From contig JAMPYA010000013.1 in assembly GCA_023700885.1 (NCBI GenBank), positions 1 to 24,308 on the forward strand: a stretch of 24,308 nucleotides of DNA. Direction: 5' to 3'. Below are positions 16,046 through 24,079 of this stretch, piece by piece. Position 1 is the stretch's first letter; each line of letters starts with the position of its first letter. Origin of the DNA: Flavobacteriaceae bacterium (GTDB lineage Bacteria > Bacteroidota > Bacteroidia > Flavobacteriales > Flavobacteriaceae). The notes under the pieces were generated by a model that was given only the letters and a program-made list of their open reading frames with translations, searched no databases and was not told where the DNA came from. The position numbers were made by a program, and so were the translations under genes.

Positions 16046-18468
16046 TAAAACATTATTTCTTCTTCTCCGCCACCTCCATTTTGAGGTCTTTGAGGTTTCT
16101 TTTTCTGATTGAAACGATAGGTAAAGTTTAACATAAACTGTCTTTGTCTCCATTGAAACTCACTGTCGGTAATAGTTCTATCAGTAGTAGATGACATTTG
16201 ACGTTTACGTGTATTGAATACATCACTAATATTAAATGACAGTGTACCATTGTCTTTCATGACCTCTTTGCTAAAAGCGACGTTTGCAGAAAACATTCCT
16301 TTTGATGAACTAAAAGCGCCTTCTTGTGGTCCTCTATACATTAAAGTTGTTTGAAAATCTATCTTTTTAGGTAAGGTAATTCTAGAGCTAAATCTTGATA
16401 TGGTATTTACATCTTTTGAGTCATATTTTTTTCCGTTATAATCACCTTCTGTGATAGATTGGAACATATTGAAACTACCATTTAATTTTAGCCAATCTAA
16501 AGGATTGTAACTTGCGGTAAGTTCATAACCATATCGATCATTAACTGATAAGTTGATAAAAGTTCTAATCAAAATAGGTAAACCATTGTATGTATCACCA
16601 CTTTCTTCGGTAATCATCTCGTAATTACCAGTTGTATGTTGATAATAAACAGAAGAGTTTAAAGTAACTTTTTCCCATCTTTTTAAATATCCGATATCAA
16701 AAGCATCAGAATAAGTTGGATCTAAATCAATATTTCCAACGAATATACTTGTTTCACTCGATTTGCTTTTAAAAGGATTTAATTGACGTCCGTGTGGTCT
16801 TCTTAAACGTTTACTGTAACCAAAAGTTACACTTTGATCCTCTTTTAGTTCATAATTAAAATTGACAGTAGGATAAAATCCGCTTTCACTTTTTGTAGTG
16901 TATACATTTTGTGTTTTTTGATCAATTTTGGTGTCTGAAATTTCCCAACGCAATCCTAATAGATAAGAAAATTTACCTTTCTTACTTCCGTATTGTGAGT
17001 ATAAGGCGTGTATATTTTGTTTAAAAACCAAATCATTTGAAAAGTTAGTATCATTTATCCATGTTCCATTTTCTTCATATTCTACTAAATAATCAGTATC
17101 ATTAGTAGAAAAATCGCTTTTATAACCAAATTCAAATTGAGAATTTTTACCAATTGGTAATACATAATCTAATTTTGCTAAATATGATTTCTGACTTTCA
17201 TCTGTTGAAGTTCTATCATATTGTATTGTAGATGATGGTAATTGGTCTTGATCAGAAATTAATGAATTTGAGTCTTCATTAGAGTTTTGAGCTTGTAAAT
17301 CTATGGTTAACTTATGACCATCTTTACTGAAATTCTTAGTGTAATTAACAGAGAATTCTAATGTTTTATCATTTTCATGCTGATTTTCTATACGCATATT
17401 TTGGTATGCAAAATCTTTTGAAGCTCCAAAATAATCAGTAAAATTATTAATATCGGTATCTCCCTTTGAATTTCTGTAAACAAAAGAAGTTGTGATGTTG
17501 CTTTTATCGTCAATAAAAAATTCTATACCTGCATTGGCATTAAAACCATTATTTTTACGATTGTATTCACGTAATTCTTCTAAAAAACTAGAGGTCAATC
17601 CGTTAGTTAAAAATTCAGTGTTTGTGGTAGCTTTACCTGGCGCATCACTAAAATTATATCCTAAATTAGAAAATAAATTAACTTTTTTACCTCTGTAATT
17701 TTGATTGGTAGAAAAACCAAGATTATCTGGATATCCAACTGAAGTGTTTATAGAGGCATTATAACCTAAATTTTTTCCTTTTCGTAAAATAATATTAATA
17801 ATTCCGGCAGTGCCTTCAGCGTCATAACGAGCAGAGGGACTCGTAATAACTTCTACTTTTTGAATAGCATCCGCAGGTAATTGTTTTAAAGCATCGGTAG
17901 AGCTTAATCCAACTAAACCTGATGGTTTGCCATCAATCAAAATACGGACATTTTCACTGCCTCTTAGACTCACATTTCCTTCTACATCAACACTTACCGA
18001 AGGAACATTATCTAAAACATCAGAGGCATTTCCTCCTTTTACAGTCATGTCTTTCCCAACATTATAGATTTTTTTGTCTAATCTAACCTCTACAGTACTT
18101 TTTTCTGCAATAACTTCTACTTCTCTCAAAGATTGTGCATCTTCTTCTAATTTTATAATGCCTAAATTGGTGTGGGAAGTAATTTTTTTATTTTTGATAA
18201 CAAAAGGTTTAAAAGATAAAAACTCAATTGTTATATTATAGTCACCTTCAACAACTTCAACATCAAATTCGCCTTTAGCATTGGTAATACCTCCGGTTAC
18301 TTTTTTAGTCTTAATAGGTTGTACAATTATTGTGGTATATTCTAAGGGTTGATTGGTAAGTTTGTCATATACTTTTCCTGTAATACTATATTTAGTCGAT
18401 GTGTTTTGTTGTGCAAAAACACTAATTGATACTAGTAGTACTAGCGAAATTAAAATAATTTTCTTCAT
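16045..18468 (-). CDS. TonB-dependent-receptor-like outer membrane beta-barrel protein (paralogue 1)
   Basis: The 807-residue protein begins with a signal peptide (MKKIILISLVLLVSISVFAQ). A carboxypeptidase-regulatory-like beta-sandwich domain follows (SITGKVYDKLTNQPLEYTTI through IEFLSFKPFV, about 28-112). The plug domain contains DVLDNVPSVSVDVEGNVSLR, then RILIDGKPSGLVG and VEVITSPSARYDAEGTAGI (about 130-230). A long 'outer membrane protein beta-barrel' region reaches the C-terminus, where MLNFTYRFNQKKK ends the last strand and a Gly/Glu-rich tail (GGGGEEEIMF) follows. No TonB box is obvious between the signal and the first domain. The ligand is unknown. It starts 22 bases after the small secreted protein upstream, so the two form an operon, and it is terminated by the hairpin at 16014-16045. 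It is a diverged paralogue of the gene at 18985-21465. Confidence 0.9.
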   Translation of the reverse strand: MKKIILISLVLLVSISVFAQQNTSTKYSITGKVYDKLTNQPLEYTTIIVQPIKTKKVTGGITNAKGEFDVEVVEGDYNITIEFLSFKPFVIKNKKITSHTNLGIIKLEEDAQSLREVEVIAEKSTVEVRLDKKIYNVGKDMTVKGGNASDVLDNVPSVSVDVEGNVSLRGSENVRILIDGKPSGLVGLSSTDALKQLPADAIQKVEVITSPSARYDAEGTAGIINIILRKGKNLGYNASINTSVGYPDNLGFSTNQNYRGKKVNLFSNLGYNFSDAPGKATTNTEFLTNGLTSSFLEELREYNRKNNGFNANAGIEFFIDDKSNITTSFVYRNSKGDTDINNFTDYFGASKDFAYQNMRIENQHENDKTLEFSVNYTKNFSKDGHKLTIDLQAQNSNEDSNSLISDQDQLPSSTIQYDRTSTDESQKSYLAKLDYVLPIGKNSQFEFGYKSDFSTNDTDYLVEYEENGTWINDTNFSNDLVFKQNIHALYSQYGSKKGKFSYLLGLRWEISDTKIDQKTQNVYTTKSESGFYPTVNFNYELKEDQSVTFGYSKRLRRPHGRQLNPFKSKSSETSIFVGNIDLDPTYSDAFDIGYLKRWEKVTLNSSVYYQHTTGNYEMITEESGDTYNGLPILIRTFINLSVNDRYGYELTASYNPLDWLKLNGSFNMFQSITEGDYNGKKYDSKDVNTISRFSSRITLPKKIDFQTTLMYRGPQEGAFSSSKGMFSANVAFSKEVMKDNGTLSFNISDVFNTRKRQMSSTTDRTITDSEFQWRQRQFMLNFTYRFNQKKKPQRPQNGGGGEEEIMF

Positions 18469-18490
18469 AATTTAATTTGATATAATTGAT

Positions 18491-18877
18491 TTACATTCTT
18501 CCTGTTCCTTGTCTTTTACTTGGATTCGCAGATTTGTTTCGGAACTCTTCTTGTAGTTTTTTATACTTTTCTAGTTGTTCTTCTGATAAAATTTTAGATA
18601 AGTCTTCCACTTGTTTGATAGCTATTTCTTTATTTTTTTCTATCATTAACTCTTTATCAAGATTTTGTTTTCTTAACTCCATGCGTTCTTTGGTGTATTT
18701 AATCAATATATTTTTGACTAAAACAGCTTCCAAATTATCTAAATCAAGTGCTGGTTTAATTTTTTCCATTTGCATATTGATCATTTCTTCAGGATTCATA
18801 GTTGCTCCTTGTTGAGCATAAATGTTACCCAAAGTTAGAAACCCTATAACCATCATTAAAAAAGTTTGTTTTTTCAT
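18491..18877 (-). CDS. Small secreted helical protein, Spy/CpxP-like
   Basis: This 128-residue protein starts with a signal peptide (MKKQTFLMMVIGFLTLGNIYAQ). The mature part is Met-, Glu- and Lys-rich and almost entirely helical in appearance. PEEMINMQMEKIKPALDLDN and the later LSKILSEEQLEKYKKLQEEF resemble the LTxxQ-type helices of the Spy/CpxP periplasmic chaperone and sensor family. Similar small proteins are common in Bacteroidetes with the pattern 'L..EQ...Y..' near the C-terminus, but no residue is diagnostic. It should lie in the periplasm. It is 22 bases upstream of the receptor gene at 16045-18468, so a role tied to that barrel (folding helper or sensor) is possible but only inferred. 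I saw no clear promoter in the 107-base gap upstream. Confidence 0.75.
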   Translation of the reverse strand: MKKQTFLMMVIGFLTLGNIYAQQGATMNPEEMINMQMEKIKPALDLDNLEAVLVKNILIKYTKERMELRKQNLDKELMIEKNKEIAIKQVEDLSKILSEEQLEKYKKLQEEFRNKSANPSKRQGTGRM

Positions 18878-18984
18878 TATTTTTTTGATTGAATTATTGA
18901 TTATAGCCTTTTAGACCCTGCTAAATTACATTGGTTTAAAGTGATTTTAGTTAAAGAATTGTTAAATGGACGGTAGTGTAAACC

Positions 18985-21465
18985 TTAAAACATAATAGAT
19001 TTATCCTTATCTACTTCAAAATTGATATTCTTATCATTTTGACTAAAACGATAGGTTAAATTAAAAATAAACATACGTTCATTCCATTGAATCATGTTAT
19101 GTGTGCGTGTAGAAGTTGTATTTACGTTACGCTCAACTTTATTTGAATTAAAAATATCTGATATAGAAAACGTTAAAGTAGCTTTATTTTTAAATAAATT
19201 TTTACTTAAAGCTGTATCTAAATATTGATATTCTTTTCTTTTAGAGATAGCACCTTCTGAGGGTGCAAAATATTTATAATTGGTTTGAAAACGCCAATCT
19301 TTTAGAAAAGTAAATTTTGAACTGAGACTAAGGTAGCCGCTTAAATCAGTAGAACTAAAATCAATGGTTTTAGCATTGTTATTAAAGTCTAAATAATTAA
19401 AAACACCTTTTTGTTCAGAATTATAAATATTAATTCCGCCCGATACATTCCACCATTTATAAGGAGTAAAATTAGCATATTGCTCAAAACCAAGTTGATT
19501 TAGACCAGCAATATTTTTATGTGTTGTTATTTCAACCGGAATTCCATTTAAAAACTCACCTGTTGAATAGCTAACACGTTCAGGAGCATTGGAGTATTTT
19601 TTTATATAAATAGAGGAACTTAATGTGAATTTTTCACCACTCTTAACATGTTTAAGTTCATATAAATGACTATAAAAAGGTTCTAATTCTGGGTTTCCAA
19701 TGACAATATTGGTTTCGCTAATTTTAGTTTCAAATGGGTTTAAATACCAATAAGTAGGTCTGAAAATTCTTTTTCCGTAACTAAAGGTTAGTGTATTATT
19801 TTCTGAAATATTATAGGAAATATGAGTTGAAGGGAAAAAATCAGTTTTTTTATGATTGTATAAATTAGGATTATTTTTTAAATTAAAGTTAACATCAGCG
19901 TTTTCAATTCTTAAACCTGCTGAATAGGACAATTTTTTATAAGACGATTCCAATTTTGTATAAAAGGAATGAATAATATCATCATATTTAAAAACATTAG
20001 AAAAATTGATGTTGTTAACAAAAGTGTTTAAGTTGATATTATATGAATTGAAATTGTAATCCGTAGTTAAATGGCCTAAATAACCTTCGTAGCCTGTTTC
20101 TAAAATCGAATTTTTTCCAAATGGTAATGAATAATCAAACCCAAATAACTGATTATTAATAGATTTGTTAGAGAAGATATTCAGATCTTTTGAAATATTA
20201 TGAAAATTAGTAGGATAAATATCATAATTGGTAAACTTTGAATTGAGGTCATCTATTTCTTTTTCATAGATATAATAAAAATTGATTTGATGACCTTCCT
20301 TGCTGAATTTCTTATCATAACTTAAAGAAAGTTCAAATAGATCAGTGTTTATTTTACTTTGATCAATTTTTTCAAAAGTTTGGATTAAAGTGTTGCTCTC
20401 ATTCCAATAATTTGAATGATTTGTCGTTAAATCATCTCCATCAACTAAGTTTATGGTTGCTGAAGCACTAAAATTCGATGTTGGATTTAATTCTAAATCA
20501 AAACCTAGCATAGAGTTAAAAACTGATTTATCTCTTTCATAATTTCTATCTTCATTTAAATACCCAGTTATTGTGTTGCTGCTAATTAACTCACTGATTA
20601 TAAAAGAATTTCCAGGTGATTTGCGTTGTAAATAACCAGTGTAATTATATAAATTAAAATGGTCTTTTTTGTAATTAATATTGGTAGATAATCCATAATA
20701 ATCAGGATTTCCCGCCGTCAGATTAATAGAAGTATTGATGCCGCTATTTTTACCTTTTTTAATAACAATATTGATGATACCTGCAGTTCCTGATGCAGCA
20801 TAACGCGATGAAGGAATGGTAATTACTTCTACTTTATCTATAGCATTTACATTAATATTATTTAAAATATCAGCATTACTTTGTGCAGATTGTTTTCCGT
20901 TTATTAGGATTTTAACATTTGGATCATTTCTTAAACTCACTTTACCTTCGCTATTGACCGAAACATTTGGAATGTTATTTAAAGCATTTAGCGCACTACC
21001 CCCTGCAATAGTTAAATCTTTATCAATATAATAAATCATCCTATCCAGTTTAATTGATACAGGTTTTGAAGAACCATCTACCAAAATTTCGTTTAAGTTT
21101 TCTGAAGCAATGGTTAAATGTACAGGTTCTAATTGTAGGTCTTTTACAATAACATTGTCGTTTAATTGCAGTTGTTTATAGGATAAAAAATCGAAGGTGA
21201 TGTCATAAATTCCTCTTGGAATATTAATTTTAAAATTTCCTTGTTTATCAGTAATTGTTCCAATTGGTTTTATTCCCTCTTTTAAGGCTTTAAAAGTTAC
21301 CGTAGCAAATTCTAAAGGAAGCATGGTTTCTAAATCAATCACTTGACCTTTAACAACATGATATACAGGTTGTTTATTTTGAGAATAAAGGGTGGAGAAT
21401 ATTAAACTTAATAAAAATATCGTATAAAGTTTCTTCAAAATACTAGCAATTAAATGAATCTTCAC
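18985..21465 (-). CDS. TonB-dependent-receptor-like outer membrane beta-barrel protein (paralogue 2)
   Basis: The 826-residue protein has the same plan as the gene at 16045-18468: signal peptide, carboxypeptidase-regulatory-like domain (YHVVKGQVIDLETMLPLEFA on), plug (ALNNIPNVSVNSEGKVSLR, KILINGKQSA, VITIPSSRYAASGTAGI) and a C-terminal barrel ending NLTYRFSQNDK. Both proteins end in IMF. The annotated start is GTG at 21465-21463, with an in-frame stop just upstream. A TTG at residue 10 (21438-21436) would give LKKLYTIFLLSLIFSTLYSQ, a textbook signal peptide, and may be the true start. No ATG is available near either. The ligand is unknown. No terminator is visible after the stop; the 97 bases to the next minus-strand ORF upstream hold no clear promoter. 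Confidence 0.88.
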   Translation of the reverse strand: MKIHLIASILKKLYTIFLLSLIFSTLYSQNKQPVYHVVKGQVIDLETMLPLEFATVTFKALKEGIKPIGTITDKQGNFKINIPRGIYDITFDFLSYKQLQLNDNVIVKDLQLEPVHLTIASENLNEILVDGSSKPVSIKLDRMIYYIDKDLTIAGGSALNALNNIPNVSVNSEGKVSLRNDPNVKILINGKQSAQSNADILNNINVNAIDKVEVITIPSSRYAASGTAGIINIVIKKGKNSGINTSINLTAGNPDYYGLSTNINYKKDHFNLYNYTGYLQRKSPGNSFIISELISSNTITGYLNEDRNYERDKSVFNSMLGFDLELNPTSNFSASATINLVDGDDLTTNHSNYWNESNTLIQTFEKIDQSKINTDLFELSLSYDKKFSKEGHQINFYYIYEKEIDDLNSKFTNYDIYPTNFHNISKDLNIFSNKSINNQLFGFDYSLPFGKNSILETGYEGYLGHLTTDYNFNSYNINLNTFVNNINFSNVFKYDDIIHSFYTKLESSYKKLSYSAGLRIENADVNFNLKNNPNLYNHKKTDFFPSTHISYNISENNTLTFSYGKRIFRPTYWYLNPFETKISETNIVIGNPELEPFYSHLYELKHVKSGEKFTLSSSIYIKKYSNAPERVSYSTGEFLNGIPVEITTHKNIAGLNQLGFEQYANFTPYKWWNVSGGINIYNSEQKGVFNYLDFNNNAKTIDFSSTDLSGYLSLSSKFTFLKDWRFQTNYKYFAPSEGAISKRKEYQYLDTALSKNLFKNKATLTFSISDIFNSNKVERNVNTTSTRTHNMIQWNERMFIFNLTYRFSQNDKNINFEVDKDKSIMF

Positions 21466-21560
21466 TAATAACTTTTACATAAAACTAAACAGTTTAATAA
21501 AAAGTGAGTTAGTTATAGAAAAAAAGTAAATGTAATAAATTTTAAAAGGGAGACAAGCAA

Positions 21561-21908
21561 TTATCTTAAAAATTTGTTAATATTTTGTAGAGGTCTTCCT
21601 ATAATTGCTTCATTACCTCTAATAATAATTGGACGTTCAATTAATTTTGGGTATAATGATAATGCTTCAATAATTTCTTGATCATTTAAAGTTTTACCTT
21701 TAAAATTTTCTTTCCAAATGACTTCATTGGTTCTTACTAATTCAATTGGTTTAATAGCTAATTTTGATAAAAGATCTTTAATTTCTTCTATATTTGGTGG
21801 GTTATTTAAATAATCAACAATTTCAAAATCATCCGTAAAAGTGGATAAAATAGCTAAACCTTCTCTACTTTTACTACAACGAGGATTGTGGTAAATTTTA
21901 TAATTCAT
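21561..21908 (-). CDS. arsC: ArsC-family (glutaredoxin-type) arsenate reductase
   Basis: This 115-residue thioredoxin-fold protein starts MNYKIYHNPRCSKSREGL, with the catalytic cysteine at residue 11. Arginines at 59 (VRTNE), 92 (ERPIIIRG) and 105 (IIGRPLQN) correspond to the arsenate-binding arginine triad of E. coli ArsC (60, 94, 107). That makes arsenate reductase more likely than the YffB/Spx branch. It would reduce arsenate to arsenite with glutaredoxin and glutathione or an equivalent thiol. No arsenite efflux pump or ArsR is in the window, so an arsenic-resistance role is not supported by context. The start overlaps the prfB stop by 11 bases, indicating co-transcription and translational coupling with prfB. 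Confidence 0.88.
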   Translation of the reverse strand: MNYKIYHNPRCSKSREGLAILSTFTDDFEIVDYLNNPPNIEEIKDLLSKLAIKPIELVRTNEVIWKENFKGKTLNDQEIIEALSLYPKLIERPIIIRGNEAIIGRPLQNINKFLR

Positions 21909-23007
21909 TATTATCGGTATTTTTTTGTCCGGATTGCATTAAATAGGCTTTTAGAAAAGTATCAATTTCACCGTTTAGAAAATCATCTACATTAGATGTT
22001 TCTATTTGAGTTCTGACATCCTTAATTAACTTATAAGGATGTAATACATAATTTCTGATTTGAGAACCAAATTCAATTTTCATTTTATTGGCTTCAATTT
22101 CTTTGCGTTTAGCTATTTTTTTCTGCAGTTCAATTTCATACAATTGTGATTTTAACAATTGCATTGCTTTAAGCTTGTTGTCTAGTTGTGAGCGGGTTTC
22201 AGAGTTTTCGATAACAATTCCGGTAGGAAAATGGCGCAATCTTACCGCGGTTTCTACTTTATTTACATTTTGACCTCCTGCACCAGAACTCCGCATAGTT
22301 TCCCATGATATTTCTGACGGATTGATTTCAATTTCAATAGAATCATCAACTAAAGGGTAAACATAAACGGATGCAAATGAGGTATGACGTTTGGCATTAC
22401 TGTCAAAAGGTGAAATTCTAACCAAACGATGCACACCATTTTCACCTTTTAAATATCCAAAGGCAAATTCACCTTCAATTTCAATGGTTACGGTTTTGAT
22501 TCCTGCGGTATCTCCTGCCTGATAATTAAGTTCTTTTGTTTTAAACCCTTGCTTACTGCTCCACATCATATACATTCGCAATAACATTTCTGCCCAATCG
22601 CAACTTTCTGTACCACCGGCACCGGCTGTAATTTGTAAAACGGCACTCAAATTATCCCCTTCTTCAGAAAGCATATTTCTAAATTCTATTTCTTCTAATA
22701 AAGTTTCAGTTTTATTAAAATAAGTTTCTACTTCTGTTTCAGTAGCTTCTCCTTCTTTAAAAAAATCATAAAGAACTGACAAATCATTGTTTAAAGCTTC
22801 CACTTTCTCAAAATCATCAACCCATTTTTTCTTTGAACGCAAAATTTTCATCAAAGCCTCAGCTTCTTTTGGATTATTCCAAAAGTCAGGATTGGTAGTT
22901 TTTTCTTCTTCGTTGGTAATTTCAATACGTTTTTTGTCAATGTCAAGGTAAGTTCTTAACTTGCCAATGCGCAATTGAAGGTCTTTTAATTGATCTATAG
23001 TAATCAT
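21898..23007 (-). CDS. prfB: Peptide chain release factor 2, without programmed frameshift
   Basis: RF2 reads UGA and UAA stop codons and triggers peptide release. The 369-residue protein from ATG 23007 starts MITIDQLKDLQLRIGKLRTY. It shows the SPF anticodon-like tripeptide at 199-201 in RISPFDSNAKRHTS and the catalytic GGQ at 244-246 in SSGAGGQNVNKVE. An ORF extension to 23235 exists but runs antisense through the threonine aldolase gene and is not part of RF2 homology, so 23007 is chosen. Where most bacteria have CUU UGA C with a +1 shift, codons 21-22 here read CTT GAC in frame (22947-22942), and no AGGGGG-like stimulator precedes it. It is the first gene of a prfB-arsC pair and divergent from threonine aldolase across 40 bases. 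Confidence 0.95.
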   Translation of the reverse strand: MITIDQLKDLQLRIGKLRTYLDIDKKRIEITNEEEKTTNPDFWNNPKEAEALMKILRSKKKWVDDFEKVEALNNDLSVLYDFFKEGEATETEVETYFNKTETLLEEIEFRNMLSEEGDNLSAVLQITAGAGGTESCDWAEMLLRMYMMWSSKQGFKTKELNYQAGDTAGIKTVTIEIEGEFAFGYLKGENGVHRLVRISPFDSNAKRHTSFASVYVYPLVDDSIEIEINPSEISWETMRSSGAGGQNVNKVETAVRLRHFPTGIVIENSETRSQLDNKLKAMQLLKSQLYEIELQKKIAKRKEIEANKMKIEFGSQIRNYVLHPYKLIKDVRTQIETSNVDDFLNGEIDTFLKAYLMQSGQKNTDNNEL

Positions 23008-23011
23008 TGTG

Positions 23012-23019
23012 CAAAAATA
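23012..23019 (-). promoter_or_regulatory. Candidate -7 box of prfB
   Basis: The minus strand reads TATTTTTG, matching TAnnTTTG, ending only 4 bases before the prfB ATG at 23007. If used, transcription would start at or inside the first codons, giving a leaderless or near-leaderless mRNA. No -33 TTG is seen at the usual distance. Confidence 0.35.
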
Positions 23020-23047
23020 CACTTTCAACTTATTATTTATGTAATTT

Positions 23048-24067
23048 ATGGAAATAAACTTAATTAGTGATACGGTTACCAAACCTACATCCGGAATGTT
23101 AAAAGCAATGATGAATGCTGAAGTTGGTGACGATGTTTTTAAAGCAGATCCAACGGTATTAGAGTTACAAGCCAAAATGGCACAAATGTTTGGAAAAGAA
23201 GCTGGACTTTTCTTTCCATCTGGAACCATGGCCAATCAGGCTGCATTAAAAATACACACGCAGCCTGCCGAGCAAGTAATTTGCGACAAATGGGCACATA
23301 TTTTCAATTTTGAAGGTGGAGGACCTTCTTTTAATTCAGGTATCTCCTGTAATTTAATTGATGGACATCGAGGGATGTTTACTGCAGACCAAGTTGTTCA
23401 GAAGATTAATGATAAAAATAATATTCATACCCCTATAACTTCTTTAGTCGAAATTGAAAACACTACCAATAAAGGAGGTGGTGCTTGTTGGGATTTAAAT
23501 GAGATTCAAAAAATCAGAAAAGTTTGTGATGATAATGAGCTTATATTACATCTTGATGGTGCACGACTTTTTAATGCTTTAGTCGCTAAAAATGAATCGC
23601 CTAAACAATACGGAACATTATTTGATACCATTTCTATTTGTTTGTCTAAAGGATTAGGCGCTCCTATTGGGTCTGTTTTAATAGGTTCTCATGAACAAAT
23701 GAAAAAAGCATTAAGAATTAGAAAACTTTTTGGAGGAGCAATGCGTCAGGTGGGTTATTTAGCCGCAGCCGGAATTTATGCTTTAGATCATCATGTAGAA
23801 AGATTAGCTGTAGACCACTATAGTGCAAAAGAAATTGGAAAAGCTCTTGAAAAATGTCGTTATGTTGAAAGTGTTGAGCCTATAGAAACTAATATTGTAA
23901 TTTTTTACCTAAAGGATTCAATTTCTCAAGAAGATTTTATGAAATACCTCAATGCTAAAAATATTTTATTACACTCAATGGGTGAAGGTAAAATGAGAAT
24001 GGTTACACACCTAGATTTTACTGATGAAATGTTAAAAATTGTTATTGATGTACTTAAAACTATGTAA
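23048..24067 (+). CDS. ltaE: Low-specificity L-threonine aldolase
   Basis: This PLP enzyme cleaves L-threonine or L-allo-threonine to glycine and acetaldehyde. The 339-residue length fits the family. It begins MEINLISDTVTKPTSGM, followed by AEVGDDVFKADPTVLELQ. FFPSGTMANQAALKIH covers the phosphate-binding loop, DKWAHIFNFEGGG has the stacking histidine H84, and HLDGARLFNAL carries D170 and R173. The PLP lysine K201 lies in ICLSKGLGAPIGSVL, and FGGAMRQVGYLAAAG closes the core. The related beta-eliminating lyases lack this combination. It is divergent from prfB, and its stop lies 12 bases before the candidate start of msrA, so those two are probably co-transcribed. Confidence 0.94.
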   Translation: MEINLISDTVTKPTSGMLKAMMNAEVGDDVFKADPTVLELQAKMAQMFGKEAGLFFPSGTMANQAALKIHTQPAEQVICDKWAHIFNFEGGGPSFNSGISCNLIDGHRGMFTADQVVQKINDKNNIHTPITSLVEIENTTNKGGGACWDLNEIQKIRKVCDDNELILHLDGARLFNALVAKNESPKQYGTLFDTISICLSKGLGAPIGSVLIGSHEQMKKALRIRKLFGGAMRQVGYLAAAGIYALDHHVERLAVDHYSAKEIGKALEKCRYVESVEPIETNIVIFYLKDSISQEDFMKYLNAKNILLHSMGEGKMRMVTHLDFTDEMLKIVIDVLKTM

Positions 24068-24079
24068 AATTTAAAATAA

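Noticed and set aside
18486..18815. 109-residue plus-strand open frame
   Set aside because: It is the antisense shadow of the small secreted protein, whose signal peptide and operon position are convincing. The hydrophobic Cys/Ser/Leu/Ile-rich composition is typical of antisense frames.
21561..21908. Arsenic-resistance locus
   Set aside because: Only the ArsC-family gene is present and it is coupled to prfB. No arsR, arsenite pump or other resistance gene is nearby.
23008..23235. 76-residue N-terminal extension of prfB
   Set aside because: It runs antisense through the conserved start of ltaE and has no resemblance to RF2. The RF2 domain starts at the ATG at 23007.
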